IMG/VR virus record: IMGVR_UViG_3300022890_000011 | Coordinates: 1 to 64,000 of that record | Source: a virus | Strand: one strand, 5' to 3' | DNA length: 64,000 bases | Shown: positions 15,195 through 23,317 of the stretch, piece after piece | How positions within the stretch are numbered: the first letter of the stretch is position 1 | How the letters are laid out: every line of letters begins with the position of its first letter | Made by a program: the position numbers and the translations under genes | Notes under the pieces: model-generated | Told to the model about the DNA's origin: nothing | What the model saw: only the letters and a program-made list of their open reading frames with translations | The model's database searches: none

Positions 15195-15671
15195 ATGAAG
15201 AAAATTGATAAATATTTAGATTTTATTAAAAAAAATTACAAAGATATTGAAAAAAACAAATCTAAGATTAAAAATATTGTAAAAGATAATAATCTTATTA
15301 AGAATGATATTTTAAGCACTAAACAAAAAATAGAAAAATTGTTAATTTCAAAAATTGTAAAATTTAAAGAAAGAATGAAAAACGATCCAAATAATCCAAA
15401 TTATTTATGTATAGTTATTAAAAAACCATTTTCACATTATGATTATAAAGGATATATAGATGTTTCATATTTAAGGGAAACTGGTGGTTTTAGAATTTAT
15501 TTAAATTACGATAAAGGTAATAATTTACATTTATTGTCATTTAATAAAGATATGGAAGTCTATGATGAATTTAATGAAGATGAACAATTAGAATTAATAA
15601 CAAAATTATATAAATACTTTGATGATGATTTAGAACATTACATTGAAGGAAATAAATTGGGATTAATGTAA
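15195..15671 (+). CDS. Doubly tagged protein, 158 aa
   Basis: Starts MKKIDKYLDFIKKN, a looser N-terminal tag, and ends EGNKLGLM. The N-terminal third is a lysine-rich helix or coiled coil; the middle has YLCIVIKKPFSHYDYKGYIDVSYL, likely a beta sheet, and the end is acidic and helical. Function unknown. The next gene starts immediately after its stop. Confidence 0.75.
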   Translation: MKKIDKYLDFIKKNYKDIEKNKSKIKNIVKDNNLIKNDILSTKQKIEKLLISKIVKFKERMKNDPNNPNYLCIVIKKPFSHYDYKGYIDVSYLRETGGFRIYLNYDKGNNLHLLSFNKDMEVYDEFNEDEQLELITKLYKYFDDDLEHYIEGNKLGLM

Positions 15672-16046
15672 ATGAAATATTTAAAAACATATGAAAAATC
15701 TAATTTTGATAATTATCTTGATGAATATCTAAGAACAATATCAAAAGAAAATGATTTTCTTTGCTCATATATTGCAAATAATTTCTATTTTACCATATAT
15801 ACAGAATTAATCTATTCTGAAAGTGATGTTGATTCATCAATTAATATAGGTGAATTAGGTGAATTAAAAAGAATCGAAGACAAATTTCAAAAATTTGTTG
15901 ATAAATATATACCAAAAGATGCATCATGTTCTATTGGTATTGATCCTGATACACCATCAATAGATATGACAATTAATTGTTCTAAAGAAGACTTTATTAC
16001 TAAAAATGCACAACATTTAGAAGCTTATAAAATGGGTTTATTATGA
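15672..16046 (+). CDS. Doubly tagged protein, 124 aa
   Basis: Begins MKYLKTYEKSNFDNYL and ends EAYKMGLL. The middle region is acidic, with alternating hydrophobic strands (YFTIYTELIYS) and a DPDTPSIDMTINC segment. No recognised family. Its TGA overlaps the ATG of the next gene (TTATTATGAAATAT), the junction form shared by several neighbours. Confidence 0.75.
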   Translation: MKYLKTYEKSNFDNYLDEYLRTISKENDFLCSYIANNFYFTIYTELIYSESDVDSSINIGELGELKRIEDKFQKFVDKYIPKDASCSIGIDPDTPSIDMTINCSKEDFITKNAQHLEAYKMGLL

Positions 16047-16681
16047 AATATTTAAAAACATATGAAAATTACGGCAATAACCAACAACCATTTTGGTTAT
16101 CAATTGATAGCTTGTTCATATCAGATGATATAGTAAAAAATTGTATGGCAAAAGAAAAAGATAGAAATAAATCATATAAAAAATATAATAAATATTGGGT
16201 TGATAAATATTTATTTGCTGAATTTGGTTCTAGAAAAATATATCCTTTTACTATTAACAGTGTAAGATGGGATAAAACACCATTTAAAACTGGTGAAGTA
16301 AAAGGTAATCAATCATATAGAATGGATATACGATTTTCTAAATGGCCAGGAGTAGATAATGAAGTAAAAGTAAATAAGGCAGGTACATTTACATATTTTC
16401 TAAATGGAATATCAGGTGATTCCGAAATGTTTGGTAAAAGTATGATTAATGGTACACGATGGGCAAATTATAATTTCATGTGTAAGTTATATCCAATATT
16501 CAGATATGTTAAAAACGGATATAAAAGACTAAAAGAAGGAGAATTGTTCTTAGATATAATATCAGAACTTTTAGACACTAACCCAGAAATGGCAATACAT
16601 GAAGTACCAGAAGAATTAAAAGATAAATATCCAGACTATTATAATACATTTACAAATGCAAATAAATTAGGATTAATATGA
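16043..16681 (+). CDS. Doubly tagged protein, 212 aa
   Basis: Begins MKYLKTYENYGNNQQPFW and ends NANKLGLI. Between the tags it is rich in aromatic and basic residues, with YWVDKYLFAEFGSRKIYPF and a conserved-looking TRWANYNFMCKLYPIFRY segment. I do not recognise a fold. It is the longest of the array's unknown members and overlaps both neighbours by four bases. Confidence 0.75.
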   Translation: MKYLKTYENYGNNQQPFWLSIDSLFISDDIVKNCMAKEKDRNKSYKKYNKYWVDKYLFAEFGSRKIYPFTINSVRWDKTPFKTGEVKGNQSYRMDIRFSKWPGVDNEVKVNKAGTFTYFLNGISGDSEMFGKSMINGTRWANYNFMCKLYPIFRYVKNGYKRLKEGELFLDIISELLDTNPEMAIHEVPEELKDKYPDYYNTFTNANKLGLI

Positions 16682-17061
16682 TATATTTGAAGACATATGA
16701 AAATCATAAAGTTTATAAATATAATGTGATGACTACATTAGAAAATGAATTAAAAGATTTTATTGCAAGAAAAATATCATCTTTTGATGGTATTTTAGAA
16801 GTTGATGATGATATTGAAACAGTTGGAGAATTTAATCAAGACATTAAATATAATTATACAGCATATACGATTGGTGCGAACATAAACACAGATCCATTTC
16901 TTATTGAAGATAAAATTGAAGATTTTTTAAAGAATTTAAAACCCAGTAAATATACAATAACAGACAACGGATTTTGTTATACTATTACTTTTTTAATAAA
17001 AAGATCTGATATTAAATACCTAAAACATGTTATTGAAGGAAATAAATTAGGATTATTATGA
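16678..17061 (+). CDS. Doubly tagged protein, 127 aa
   Basis: Begins MIYLKTYENHKVYK and ends EGNKLGLL. The body is acidic and has alternating strands typical of a small alpha/beta domain (YTAYTIGANINTDPFLI, then YTITDNGFCYTITFLI). No known family. It overlaps both neighbours by ATGA. Confidence 0.75.
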   Translation: MIYLKTYENHKVYKYNVMTTLENELKDFIARKISSFDGILEVDDDIETVGEFNQDIKYNYTAYTIGANINTDPFLIEDKIEDFLKNLKPSKYTITDNGFCYTITFLIKRSDIKYLKHVIEGNKLGLL

Positions 17062-17597
17062 AATATTTGAAGACATATTCAGAAAATAAATTAATTAAAG
17101 ATAATTTAAGTGGTGATGGTAAAATATTAAATTTAGCTGATTTAAATCTAAATGAATTACCTGAACTACCAAAAGGGTTAGAAATATTATATTGTTATAA
17201 TAATAAATTAACTAAATTACCTGAATTACCTGAAGGATTAAAAACATTAAAATGTGATAATAACAAATTAACCGAATTACCTGAATTACCTGAAGGATTA
17301 AAAAGATTATCTTGTCATAATAACCAATTAACTGAATTACCTGAATTACCAAAAGGATTAAAAGAATTATATTGTTATAATAACCAACTAACTGAATTAC
17401 CTGAATTACCTAAAGAATTAATACAATTATATTGTCGTAATAACCAACTAACTGAATTACCTGAATTACCTAAAGAATTAATACAATTATATTGTCGTAA
17501 TAACCAATTACCTTATTATAATTTAGATGGTTATTGGAAATGGTTTTGGAAAGAAAATCCAGATCTTTATAATGCAAATAAAATGGGATTATATTAA
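17058..17597 (+). CDS. Leucine-rich repeat protein of YopM/IpaH type, doubly tagged
   Basis: Begins MKYLKTYSENKL, ends NANKMGLY, and contains about seven LRR units of 20 residues with the pattern NNxLTELPELPxGLxxLxC. This LPELP form is characteristic of the LPX class of repeats found in type III effectors such as YopM and IpaH and in related bacterial surface proteins. The last two full units are identical at the DNA level (about 17385-17504), showing recent repeat duplication. The C-terminal YWKWFWKENPDL segment is shared with a second LRR protein at 18906. It presumably binds a host protein; target unknown. Confidence 0.85.
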   Translation: MKYLKTYSENKLIKDNLSGDGKILNLADLNLNELPELPKGLEILYCYNNKLTKLPELPEGLKTLKCDNNKLTELPELPEGLKRLSCHNNQLTELPELPKGLKELYCYNNQLTELPELPKELIQLYCRNNQLTELPELPKELIQLYCRNNQLPYYNLDGYWKWFWKENPDLYNANKMGLY

Positions 17598-18170
17598 ATG
17601 AAGTATTTAAAGACATATAATCGAATGATAAATGAGATTTCAGTTAATGAGAATCAATATGAAAATACTTTTATACTATATAAAGTGTCTCAATATATTA
17701 AAGATAAATTAGAATTATTTGAAGAAATGTTTAACGAATCAATTATAAATGAAGTTGATGATGATGAAGTTAAAGAACATTTAGATGAATATACTGAATA
17801 TATTGATGAACTAGATCATGATATTGATATTGATGAAATTAGTAGTAAAGAATTAGAAGAAATAATTATTCCAGATGATGTAAAATTCATACATTATGCT
17901 AATTATTCAAATAATTGGCAAATGGAAGAAGAAATGGTTGAACATATATCAGATTGTTTAGTTGATGACGATGTTATAGAATGGGATGATATAGATTACG
18001 AAAAAGATAATGATCCAATAAATGACTTAATTAGAGGTTATATTGGATTATTTGATTATTCTGATTATAAATTTGAAGAGAAATATTCAAATAAAGGAGT
18101 ATATCAAATGGTTAAAAATGACCCTGAATTTATGAAATATGTTGAAGCAAGTAAAATGGGACTATTATGA
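17598..18170 (+). CDS. Doubly tagged acidic protein, 190 aa
   Basis: Begins MKYLKTYNRMINEISVNE (a possible INE cleavage site) and ends EASKMGLL. The body is extremely acidic: runs such as EVDDDEVKEHLDEYTEY and ECDD-like stretches dominate residues 45-150. Such acidity could mimic DNA, or balance positively charged packaged DNA-binding proteins; both are speculation. No family is recognised. It starts directly after the stop of the LRR gene. Confidence 0.75.
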   Translation: MKYLKTYNRMINEISVNENQYENTFILYKVSQYIKDKLELFEEMFNESIINEVDDDEVKEHLDEYTEYIDELDHDIDIDEISSKELEEIIIPDDVKFIHYANYSNNWQMEEEMVEHISDCLVDDDVIEWDDIDYEKDNDPINDLIRGYIGLFDYSDYKFEEKYSNKGVYQMVKNDPEFMKYVEASKMGLL

Positions 18171-18562
18171 AATATATTAAGAAATACAATGAAAAAGATT
18201 TTAGCGATTTTGAAAAATCAATTAATACATTCTTTAAAGATAAAAATATTATAATTGATAATTATAGAAATATAACAATTTTTATTAAAGATTGGGGTGA
18301 AGAAATGGGTGTTACATTTTGTTTAGAAACAAAGATATCTGATGATGATCATTATCCTTTGATTGCTGAAAACACAAATCAACTTACTGATATTATTCAT
18401 AAAGTTGATAAACTTACTAAATTATTACCAACTATATTAAACACTGAAATAAAAATAAGTTATGAAGATTCAGAAATATGGTTTGAATATACTGTAAATG
18501 TTGGTGAATTCATGGAAAAACACAAAGAATATTTTGACTCTGTTAAAATGGGATTATTATAA
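18167..18562 (+). CDS. Doubly tagged protein, 131 aa
   Basis: Begins MKYIKKYNEKDFSDF and ends DSVKMGLL. Residues 30-70 and 85-110 look like beta strands separated by helices (IIIDNYRNITIFIKDWGEE; IKISYEDSEIWFEYTV), a layout similar to the genes at 15672 and 16678. These may therefore be distant paralogues. Function unknown. It overlaps the previous gene by ATGA. Confidence 0.75.
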   Translation: MKYIKKYNEKDFSDFEKSINTFFKDKNIIIDNYRNITIFIKDWGEEMGVTFCLETKISDDDHYPLIAENTNQLTDIIHKVDKLTKLLPTILNTEIKISYEDSEIWFEYTVNVGEFMEKHKEYFDSVKMGLL

Positions 18563-18576
18563 AAATATATAAGATT

Positions 18577-18906
18577 ATGAATAAATATTTAAAAACATTT
18601 GAAGGTTTCCTTAAACCTAAAAATAAATATGCTGATTTAGAAAACCTTTCTAAAAGCAAATATGGAAACGGCAACGTAGATAAATCTACAGAAGAACGTA
18701 TACTAAATATTGACAATTTCAATAGATGGTTTAATGAAGAATGTAAAAGTTTTGGTGGAAAAGGTGAACCAGGCATATTTGGTAGAAGAGATAAACTATC
18801 TCAATCAGTTGTTGAAGATTATTTTTTTGATCAAGGCGTAGAATGTACTGAAACTGAAATAAATGGTTTTCATAAGAAAATTGAAGAAAATTGGATGAAT
18901 CTTTAA
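18577..18906 (+). CDS. Tagged protein, 109 aa
   Basis: Begins MNKYLKTFEGFLKPKNKYADL. The N-terminal tag is present but the C-terminal tag is absent (ends ENWMNL). The body has a glycine-rich middle (KSFGGKGEPGIFGRRDKLSQ) between helices. The start at 18577 leaves a 14-nt gap containing AAATATATAAG. The stop overlaps the start of the second LRR gene. Confidence 0.7.
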   Translation: MNKYLKTFEGFLKPKNKYADLENLSKSKYGNGNVDKSTEERILNIDNFNRWFNEECKSFGGKGEPGIFGRRDKLSQSVVEDYFFDQGVECTETEINGFHKKIEENWMNL

Positions 18907-19322
18907 TGAAATATTTAAAGACATATAATGAAAAAAACGATGTTAAAATTCGAAGTAATGATGGTAAAACATTAGATTTATCTAATTTAGATTTAATTGA
19001 ATTACCTGAATTACCTAAAGGATTAAAATATTTATATTGTGAATATAACCAATTAACTAAATTACCTAAATTACCTGAAGAATTAGTAATATTATATTGT
19101 CATAATAACCAATTAACTAAATTACCTGAATTACCAAAAGGGTTAAAATATTTAGATTGTGATGGTAACAAATTAACTGAATTACCTGAATTACCAAAAG
19201 GGTTAAAATATTTAGATTGTGATGGTAACAAATTACCTTATGATAATTTAGAAGAATATTGGGAATGGTTTTGGAAGGAAAACCCAGACCTTCATAATGC
19301 AAATAAAATGGGACTATATTAA
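18906..19322 (+). CDS. Second LRR protein of YopM/IpaH type, doubly tagged
   Basis: Starting at ATG 18906 (an upstream in-frame ATG at 18891 overlaps the previous gene and is less likely), it begins MKYLKTYNEKND and ends NANKMGLY. About five 20-residue units follow the pattern NQLTKLPELPKGLKYLDC. The last two units are identical in DNA (about 19131-19235). The C-terminal YWEWFWKENPDL matches the paralogue at 17058. Repeat number and surface residues differ, so the two may recognise different partners. Paralogue multiplication and repeat expansion suggest selection for binding diversity. Confidence 0.85.
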   Translation: MKYLKTYNEKNDVKIRSNDGKTLDLSNLDLIELPELPKGLKYLYCEYNQLTKLPKLPEELVILYCHNNQLTKLPELPKGLKYLDCDGNKLTELPELPKGLKYLDCDGNKLPYDNLEEYWEWFWKENPDLHNANKMGLY

Positions 19323-19361
19323 ATGGGATTATGGTTAGCAGATAATTTAGGACTTCTCTAA
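19323..19361 (+). pseudogene. 13-codon remnant carrying only a C-terminal tag
   Basis: Immediately after the LRR gene's stop there is an ATG frame reading MGLWLADNLGLL and then TAA. Its end NLGLL matches the C-terminal tag of the array genes, but no gene body precedes it. It looks like the scar left when a tagged gene was deleted between junction sequences. Confidence 0.45.
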
Positions 19362-20073
19362 TATTTTAACACATTTTTGATATATTCTTTCTCTATTTTC
19401 AGATTCAGGTAAATCTAAATACAATTTTCTTATATAATCTTTTTCTTTAATTAATTCTAAGGTTTTAGGGTAATTTATATCATATATCCAAGAAAATTGA
19501 ATACATTTAAAATCTAATACAGTTTTGAGTTTATTATAATCAACAACTTGTTCATTTTCAATACATTCAACAACATCATCAGATATTTCTAATATAGGTT
19601 CATAACCTGGCATTGTCATATTACCTTTATAATATTTAAAATAAACTCTAAATATGTCTAATTTATCAGCATCTCTTATAAGTTTGATAAATTTTAAAGT
19701 ATAATCATCATATTCTTTTGTTATTTTAATTTTATTGTGTTCAAATGTGCATATAGACATTAATTCTTTAAGAGAATTTTCAATATCTAAATTATTGATA
19801 ATAATTGAACCTTCTAAACCATGTTCAAAATTATCATCATCATGATATGTATTAAACTTTGATAATTGTTCAAATCTGGCTATATCATGATATAACCCTA
19901 TTAATTTAGCAATTTCAATTTCTTCTTTAGTAAAATTAAGTGATTTGGCTAAAATGACACAAATATCTGAAACTATTTTTAGAATGTTCTAATTTTAATT
20001 CTAGTTTATCTATATTGTTACCAAATTTAATATAATTATTAACATATTTATCAAAATGTTGGTATAAATTCAT
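19347..20073 (-). pseudogene. HD-domain phosphohydrolase with a frameshift
   Basis: One gene in two frames. From ATG 20073 the first frame gives MNLYQHFDKYVNN and the metal-binding His in KLEHSKN. After a run of five A (near 19985) the second frame continues VSDICVILAKSLNF, then LIGLYHDIARFEQL with the HD pair, NFEHGLEG and finally RDADKLDIF. That order (H, HD, H, D) is the HD phosphohydrolase signature. Deleting one A restores a single frame of about 240 aa. The family hydrolyses nucleotides or cyclic-nucleotide-type signals. The break could be decay or a homopolymer assembly error. It fills the otherwise gene-free stretch 19761-20143. Confidence 0.7.
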
Positions 20074-20111
20074 TAAATTTTTAACGATTATTTTTAATTG
20101 ATCTTTGTTTT

Positions 20112-20121
20112 TTAATATATA
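20112..20121 (+). promoter_or_regulatory. TTAATATATA motif before homing endonuclease
   Basis: Exact copy 22 nt upstream of ATG 20144. The homing endonuclease therefore has the same promoter-like signal as the phage genes. Confidence 0.5.
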
Positions 20122-20143
20122 AATTTAAAATTAATTAGTTGTT

Positions 20144-21748
20144 ATGATTTTGTCACAATATGTTGAAGTTAAAATTTCTAATAACCAAATCAAATATTAT
20201 ATATTGAAAGGTTATGATGTAAAAGGAAACAATGAAATACGAAAAATAAAAGTATCAGATTTACCATTAAATAGTGGTCAAAAAATAGAAGTTCAATGTG
20301 ATATATGTAGTAATAAAAAAATTATTACAATGAATAGATATCAAATAAATACCAATAATGGTGAAAAATTATATACATGTAGTAGGAAATGTGCTGAATT
20401 TAAAAATAAACAAACATGTTTAGATAATTATGGAGTTGATAACATTTCTAAATTAGAAAGTGTAAAAATTAAAAAAATTGAAACATGTTTAGATAATTAT
20501 GGAGTTGAATTTCCACAACAATCTGAAAAAATATTTGAAAAAAGTAAAAATACAAAGAAATTAAAATATAATGATGAAAATTATAATAATCTTAAAAAAA
20601 GAATTCAAACATGTTTAAATAAATATGGTTGTGTATCACCTTCACAAAATACTAATATTAAAAAGAAAATGAAAATTAATCAATTTGAATCAAACAAAGA
20701 AAAAATATTAGAAAAATATAAAGATTTAAAAATAGTCAATTTTGATAAAGATGATAAATATGTGATTGAATGTGATTGTGATCAAAACCATACTTTCAAT
20801 ATTGAGTATAAATTACTATGGCAAAGAGTAAATGCTAAAACAACTTTATGTACAGTATGCAACGAAATCGATAGAAAACAGTCTGGGTTGGAAATAAACT
20901 TAATTAATTTTATTGAAAAAAACTATAATGGAGAAATTTTAATAGGTGATAGAGATGTTATTAAACCACTAGAATTAGATATTTATCTACCAGATTTAAA
21001 ATTGGCTTTTGAATTCAATGGGTTATATTGGCATAATGAATTAAATAAAGAAAACAATTATCATTTAAATAAAACAGAAAATTGCGTTGAAAAAGACACA
21101 CAACTTATTCATATTTGGGAAGATGATTGGTTATATAAACAACATATAGTAAAGTCAATGATATTAAACAAATTAGGTAATACTCCAACTAAAATATATG
21201 CTAGAAAATGTAAAATTGAAGTCATTCAAGATAACAAATTGATAAGAAATTTTTTGGATGAAAATCACCTTCAAGGTTTTGTTGGTTCAAGTATTAAATT
21301 AGGTCTTTATTATGAAAGAAATCTTGTAAGTTTAATGACTTTTGGAAAATCAAGGAAATCAATGGGCACAACTGCAAAAGAAGGCGATTATGAATTAATA
21401 AGATTTTGTAATAAGTTAAATACCAATGTTATTGGTGGTGCTGGTAAATTATTTAAACATTTCACTAGAAATTATTCTTTTAATGAAATAACATCATATG
21501 CTGACAGATCACATTCAAACGGTAAATTGTATGAAAATTTAGGATTTGAATTTGTTTCAAAAACTAAACCTAATTATTATTACATAATAGAAGGTTTAAG
21601 AAAATATAGGTTTAGTTTTAGAAAAGATATATTAATAAAGGAAGGTTTTGATCCAAATAAAAGTGAACATGAAATAATGTTGGGTAGAGGTATTTATAGA
21701 ATATATAATAGTGGAAATCTAAAATATAAATATAAGAAAGTGATTTAA
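20144..21748 (+). CDS. Hef-like homing endonuclease (Vsr/PD-(D/E)xK type)
   Basis: The 534-aa protein has a Cys4 zinc ribbon (CDIC at 52-55, CSRKC at 79-83), then three copies of a TCLDNYGV-type repeat (around 91, 114 and 156) that serves as a DNA-binding module in phage homing enzymes. A nuclease domain follows with LELDIYLPDLKLAFEFNGLYWH (Asp279, Glu290) and LIHIWEDDW. The C-terminal 200 residues resemble an acyltransferase-like fold (NHLQGFVGSS, LGLYYERNLVSLMTFGK) often fused in this family. It ends tail-to-tail with the split DNA polymerase and is the likely agent of that split. Confidence 0.8.
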   Translation: MILSQYVEVKISNNQIKYYILKGYDVKGNNEIRKIKVSDLPLNSGQKIEVQCDICSNKKIITMNRYQINTNNGEKLYTCSRKCAEFKNKQTCLDNYGVDNISKLESVKIKKIETCLDNYGVEFPQQSEKIFEKSKNTKKLKYNDENYNNLKKRIQTCLNKYGCVSPSQNTNIKKKMKINQFESNKEKILEKYKDLKIVNFDKDDKYVIECDCDQNHTFNIEYKLLWQRVNAKTTLCTVCNEIDRKQSGLEINLINFIEKNYNGEILIGDRDVIKPLELDIYLPDLKLAFEFNGLYWHNELNKENNYHLNKTENCVEKDTQLIHIWEDDWLYKQHIVKSMILNKLGNTPTKIYARKCKIEVIQDNKLIRNFLDENHLQGFVGSSIKLGLYYERNLVSLMTFGKSRKSMGTTAKEGDYELIRFCNKLNTNVIGGAGKLFKHFTRNYSFNEITSYADRSHSNGKLYENLGFEFVSKTKPNYYYIIEGLRKYRFSFRKDILIKEGFDPNKSEHEIMLGRGIYRIYNSGNLKYKYKKVI

Positions 21749-21759
21749 AAATCACTTTC
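21736..21759. terminator. Palindrome spanning both 3' gene ends
   Basis: GAAAGTGAT, a six-base AT spacer, then ATCACTTTC. The two stop codons (homing endonuclease and polymerase fragment) sit in the loop, and each arm encodes the last residues of one protein. It could act as a bidirectional terminator, although the T-tract is weak. Confidence 0.45.
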
Positions 21760-23214
21760 TAATTCTTTTAATTCTTTCTTTAATTCTTCCCATTCAGAAT
21801 GTTTTTGCATCATAATTTTCTTAAAACTTTTACGATCTGCATAAACTTCACCCATAACTTGGTTTACAACACCAATTTCATTTTTAAATACACTTCCATT
21901 TAATAAAACAATATCATCTTTTTCAATTTGTAGTTGATGACCATTAAATAACGTGTAATTTTTTCCTTTAACTTTTTGGCCTTTGTAACTATCAGCAGAT
22001 ATGTTAAATTGTCGAATTGTCATTGGATAAAGTGAGGCGAAATCATAACAACATGTCCATTTTGACATTCCTCTAACAGGTGGTAAAACAAAACCACCAG
22101 ACACACTACCTTCTTTTGCTTTACTTCCATCATCAAAATTATCATCTCTACATAGAACAATATTTTTTTGATCTTTAAGTTTATTTCTTAAAATACCTTC
22201 TGTTATAGCTAACGTAGAGAAACCATTTTGAACAGTTACTTTTGATTTGGTCGCCATCGCATAAAGAATATCAATATATTTTTGTTTTTCGTGTATTAAT
22301 TGAACTAGTACACTATCGACAACATTATAATAAATAAAATCTCTTTTATTCGTATTATATAAATGTTTAAGATCTCCTGTATATGCAACTTTACCAAACT
22401 CTTGACCTAGTATTGCTCCAGCAACAAAATCAAGTGCATTGCTTTCTTTTACTTTTACTGATGTGTCCCATTTTGCATAAAGTTCCATATAATCAACAAT
22501 AATCTTATGAGCTGGCATTTCTGAATAGTCATTTTGTTTCCATGATTCTTTTAATTTGCCTGTTAATGATGCTACTGTAGGATCTATACCGATTTTTCTC
22601 GCTCTATTTACAAGGAATACCCAGTCATAATTTATGAAATTCCATCCTGATATACAAGCCATTACTGGTACATATACTTTAAAAAAATTGAGTAAAAGTT
22701 CATATTCATTATTATAACAAATATATTTGAAACCCCATTTTTTATCAAATTTTTTCCCATATTTAACATTTAAATCATTTTCAATTGAACTTATTTCTTT
22801 TTTAGTGAGTGGGTCTATTCCCAAAACCAATGCTTTATCTTTATTAACGATTGAGATTGAAAGAATTGCTGATTCTGCTAAATGAGGTTCTGGTTTCTTA
22901 TCTAATATTTCGTTTTCTATGTCAACAAAAAATATATTTGGCTCTTTATAATCAAATAATATTGATTGGTCTTCACTGGGAAGAGAACCTAAGAAATCAT
23001 AAACAGCATATTTATTTGGATATTTTGTGTATATTTCTTTAACTGATTTACCATTCCACATTACATATTTTCCAGACTTCTCTTTATCATGGTCTGATGT
23101 TGGTATAAATTTTGTAGGTCTTCCCCACGGGAAGTATTTTAAACGGACATTACCTGCATCATTGATATAGCTACATAACAACTTCGAATTTTTAAATTCA
23201 TAGTCTATAAGCAT
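21745..23214 (-). CDS. Family B DNA polymerase, N-terminal half only (gp43-like)
   Basis: The 489-aa protein holds the exonuclease and the first polymerase motif of a T4-type polymerase: Exo I FFVDIENE (Asp98, Glu100), Exo II NFINYDWVF (Asp197), Exo III YNVVDSVLV (Asp300) and motif A CYDFASLYPMTIRQ (Asp391). It stops after a lysine-rich helix, before motif B (KxxxNSxYG) and motif C (DTDS). No frame elsewhere in the window contains those motifs. Several T4-like phages split gene 43 at this same place with a homing gene in between, and the two subunits assemble. Here the second half must lie elsewhere or be lost. Confidence 0.85.
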   Translation of the reverse strand: MLIDYEFKNSKLLCSYINDAGNVRLKYFPWGRPTKFIPTSDHDKEKSGKYVMWNGKSVKEIYTKYPNKYAVYDFLGSLPSEDQSILFDYKEPNIFFVDIENEILDKKPEPHLAESAILSISIVNKDKALVLGIDPLTKKEISSIENDLNVKYGKKFDKKWGFKYICYNNEYELLLNFFKVYVPVMACISGWNFINYDWVFLVNRARKIGIDPTVASLTGKLKESWKQNDYSEMPAHKIIVDYMELYAKWDTSVKVKESNALDFVAGAILGQEFGKVAYTGDLKHLYNTNKRDFIYYNVVDSVLVQLIHEKQKYIDILYAMATKSKVTVQNGFSTLAITEGILRNKLKDQKNIVLCRDDNFDDGSKAKEGSVSGGFVLPPVRGMSKWTCCYDFASLYPMTIRQFNISADSYKGQKVKGKNYTLFNGHQLQIEKDDIVLLNGSVFKNEIGVVNQVMGEVYADRKSFKKIMMQKHSEWEELKKELKELESDF

Positions 23215-23277
23215 GTGTGTATTATTACTTTTTTTATTTTAAAAACATAGTCAATTAACATTTTTGACTTTTTAAAA

Positions 23278-23287
23278 TTAATATATA
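23278..23287 (+). promoter_or_regulatory. TTAATATATA motif before DUF723 nuclease
   Basis: Exact copy followed by G, 30 nt upstream of ATG 23318 in the divergent gap behind the polymerase gene. Confidence 0.45.
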
Positions 23288-23317
23288 GTAATATAAAATA
23301 AATCGAAAGTTAAGTTT

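Noticed and set aside
17058-19322. Regular 60-bp repeats considered as a CRISPR array
   Set aside because: The repeats are contiguous, translate into LRR units in frame and have no unique spacers.
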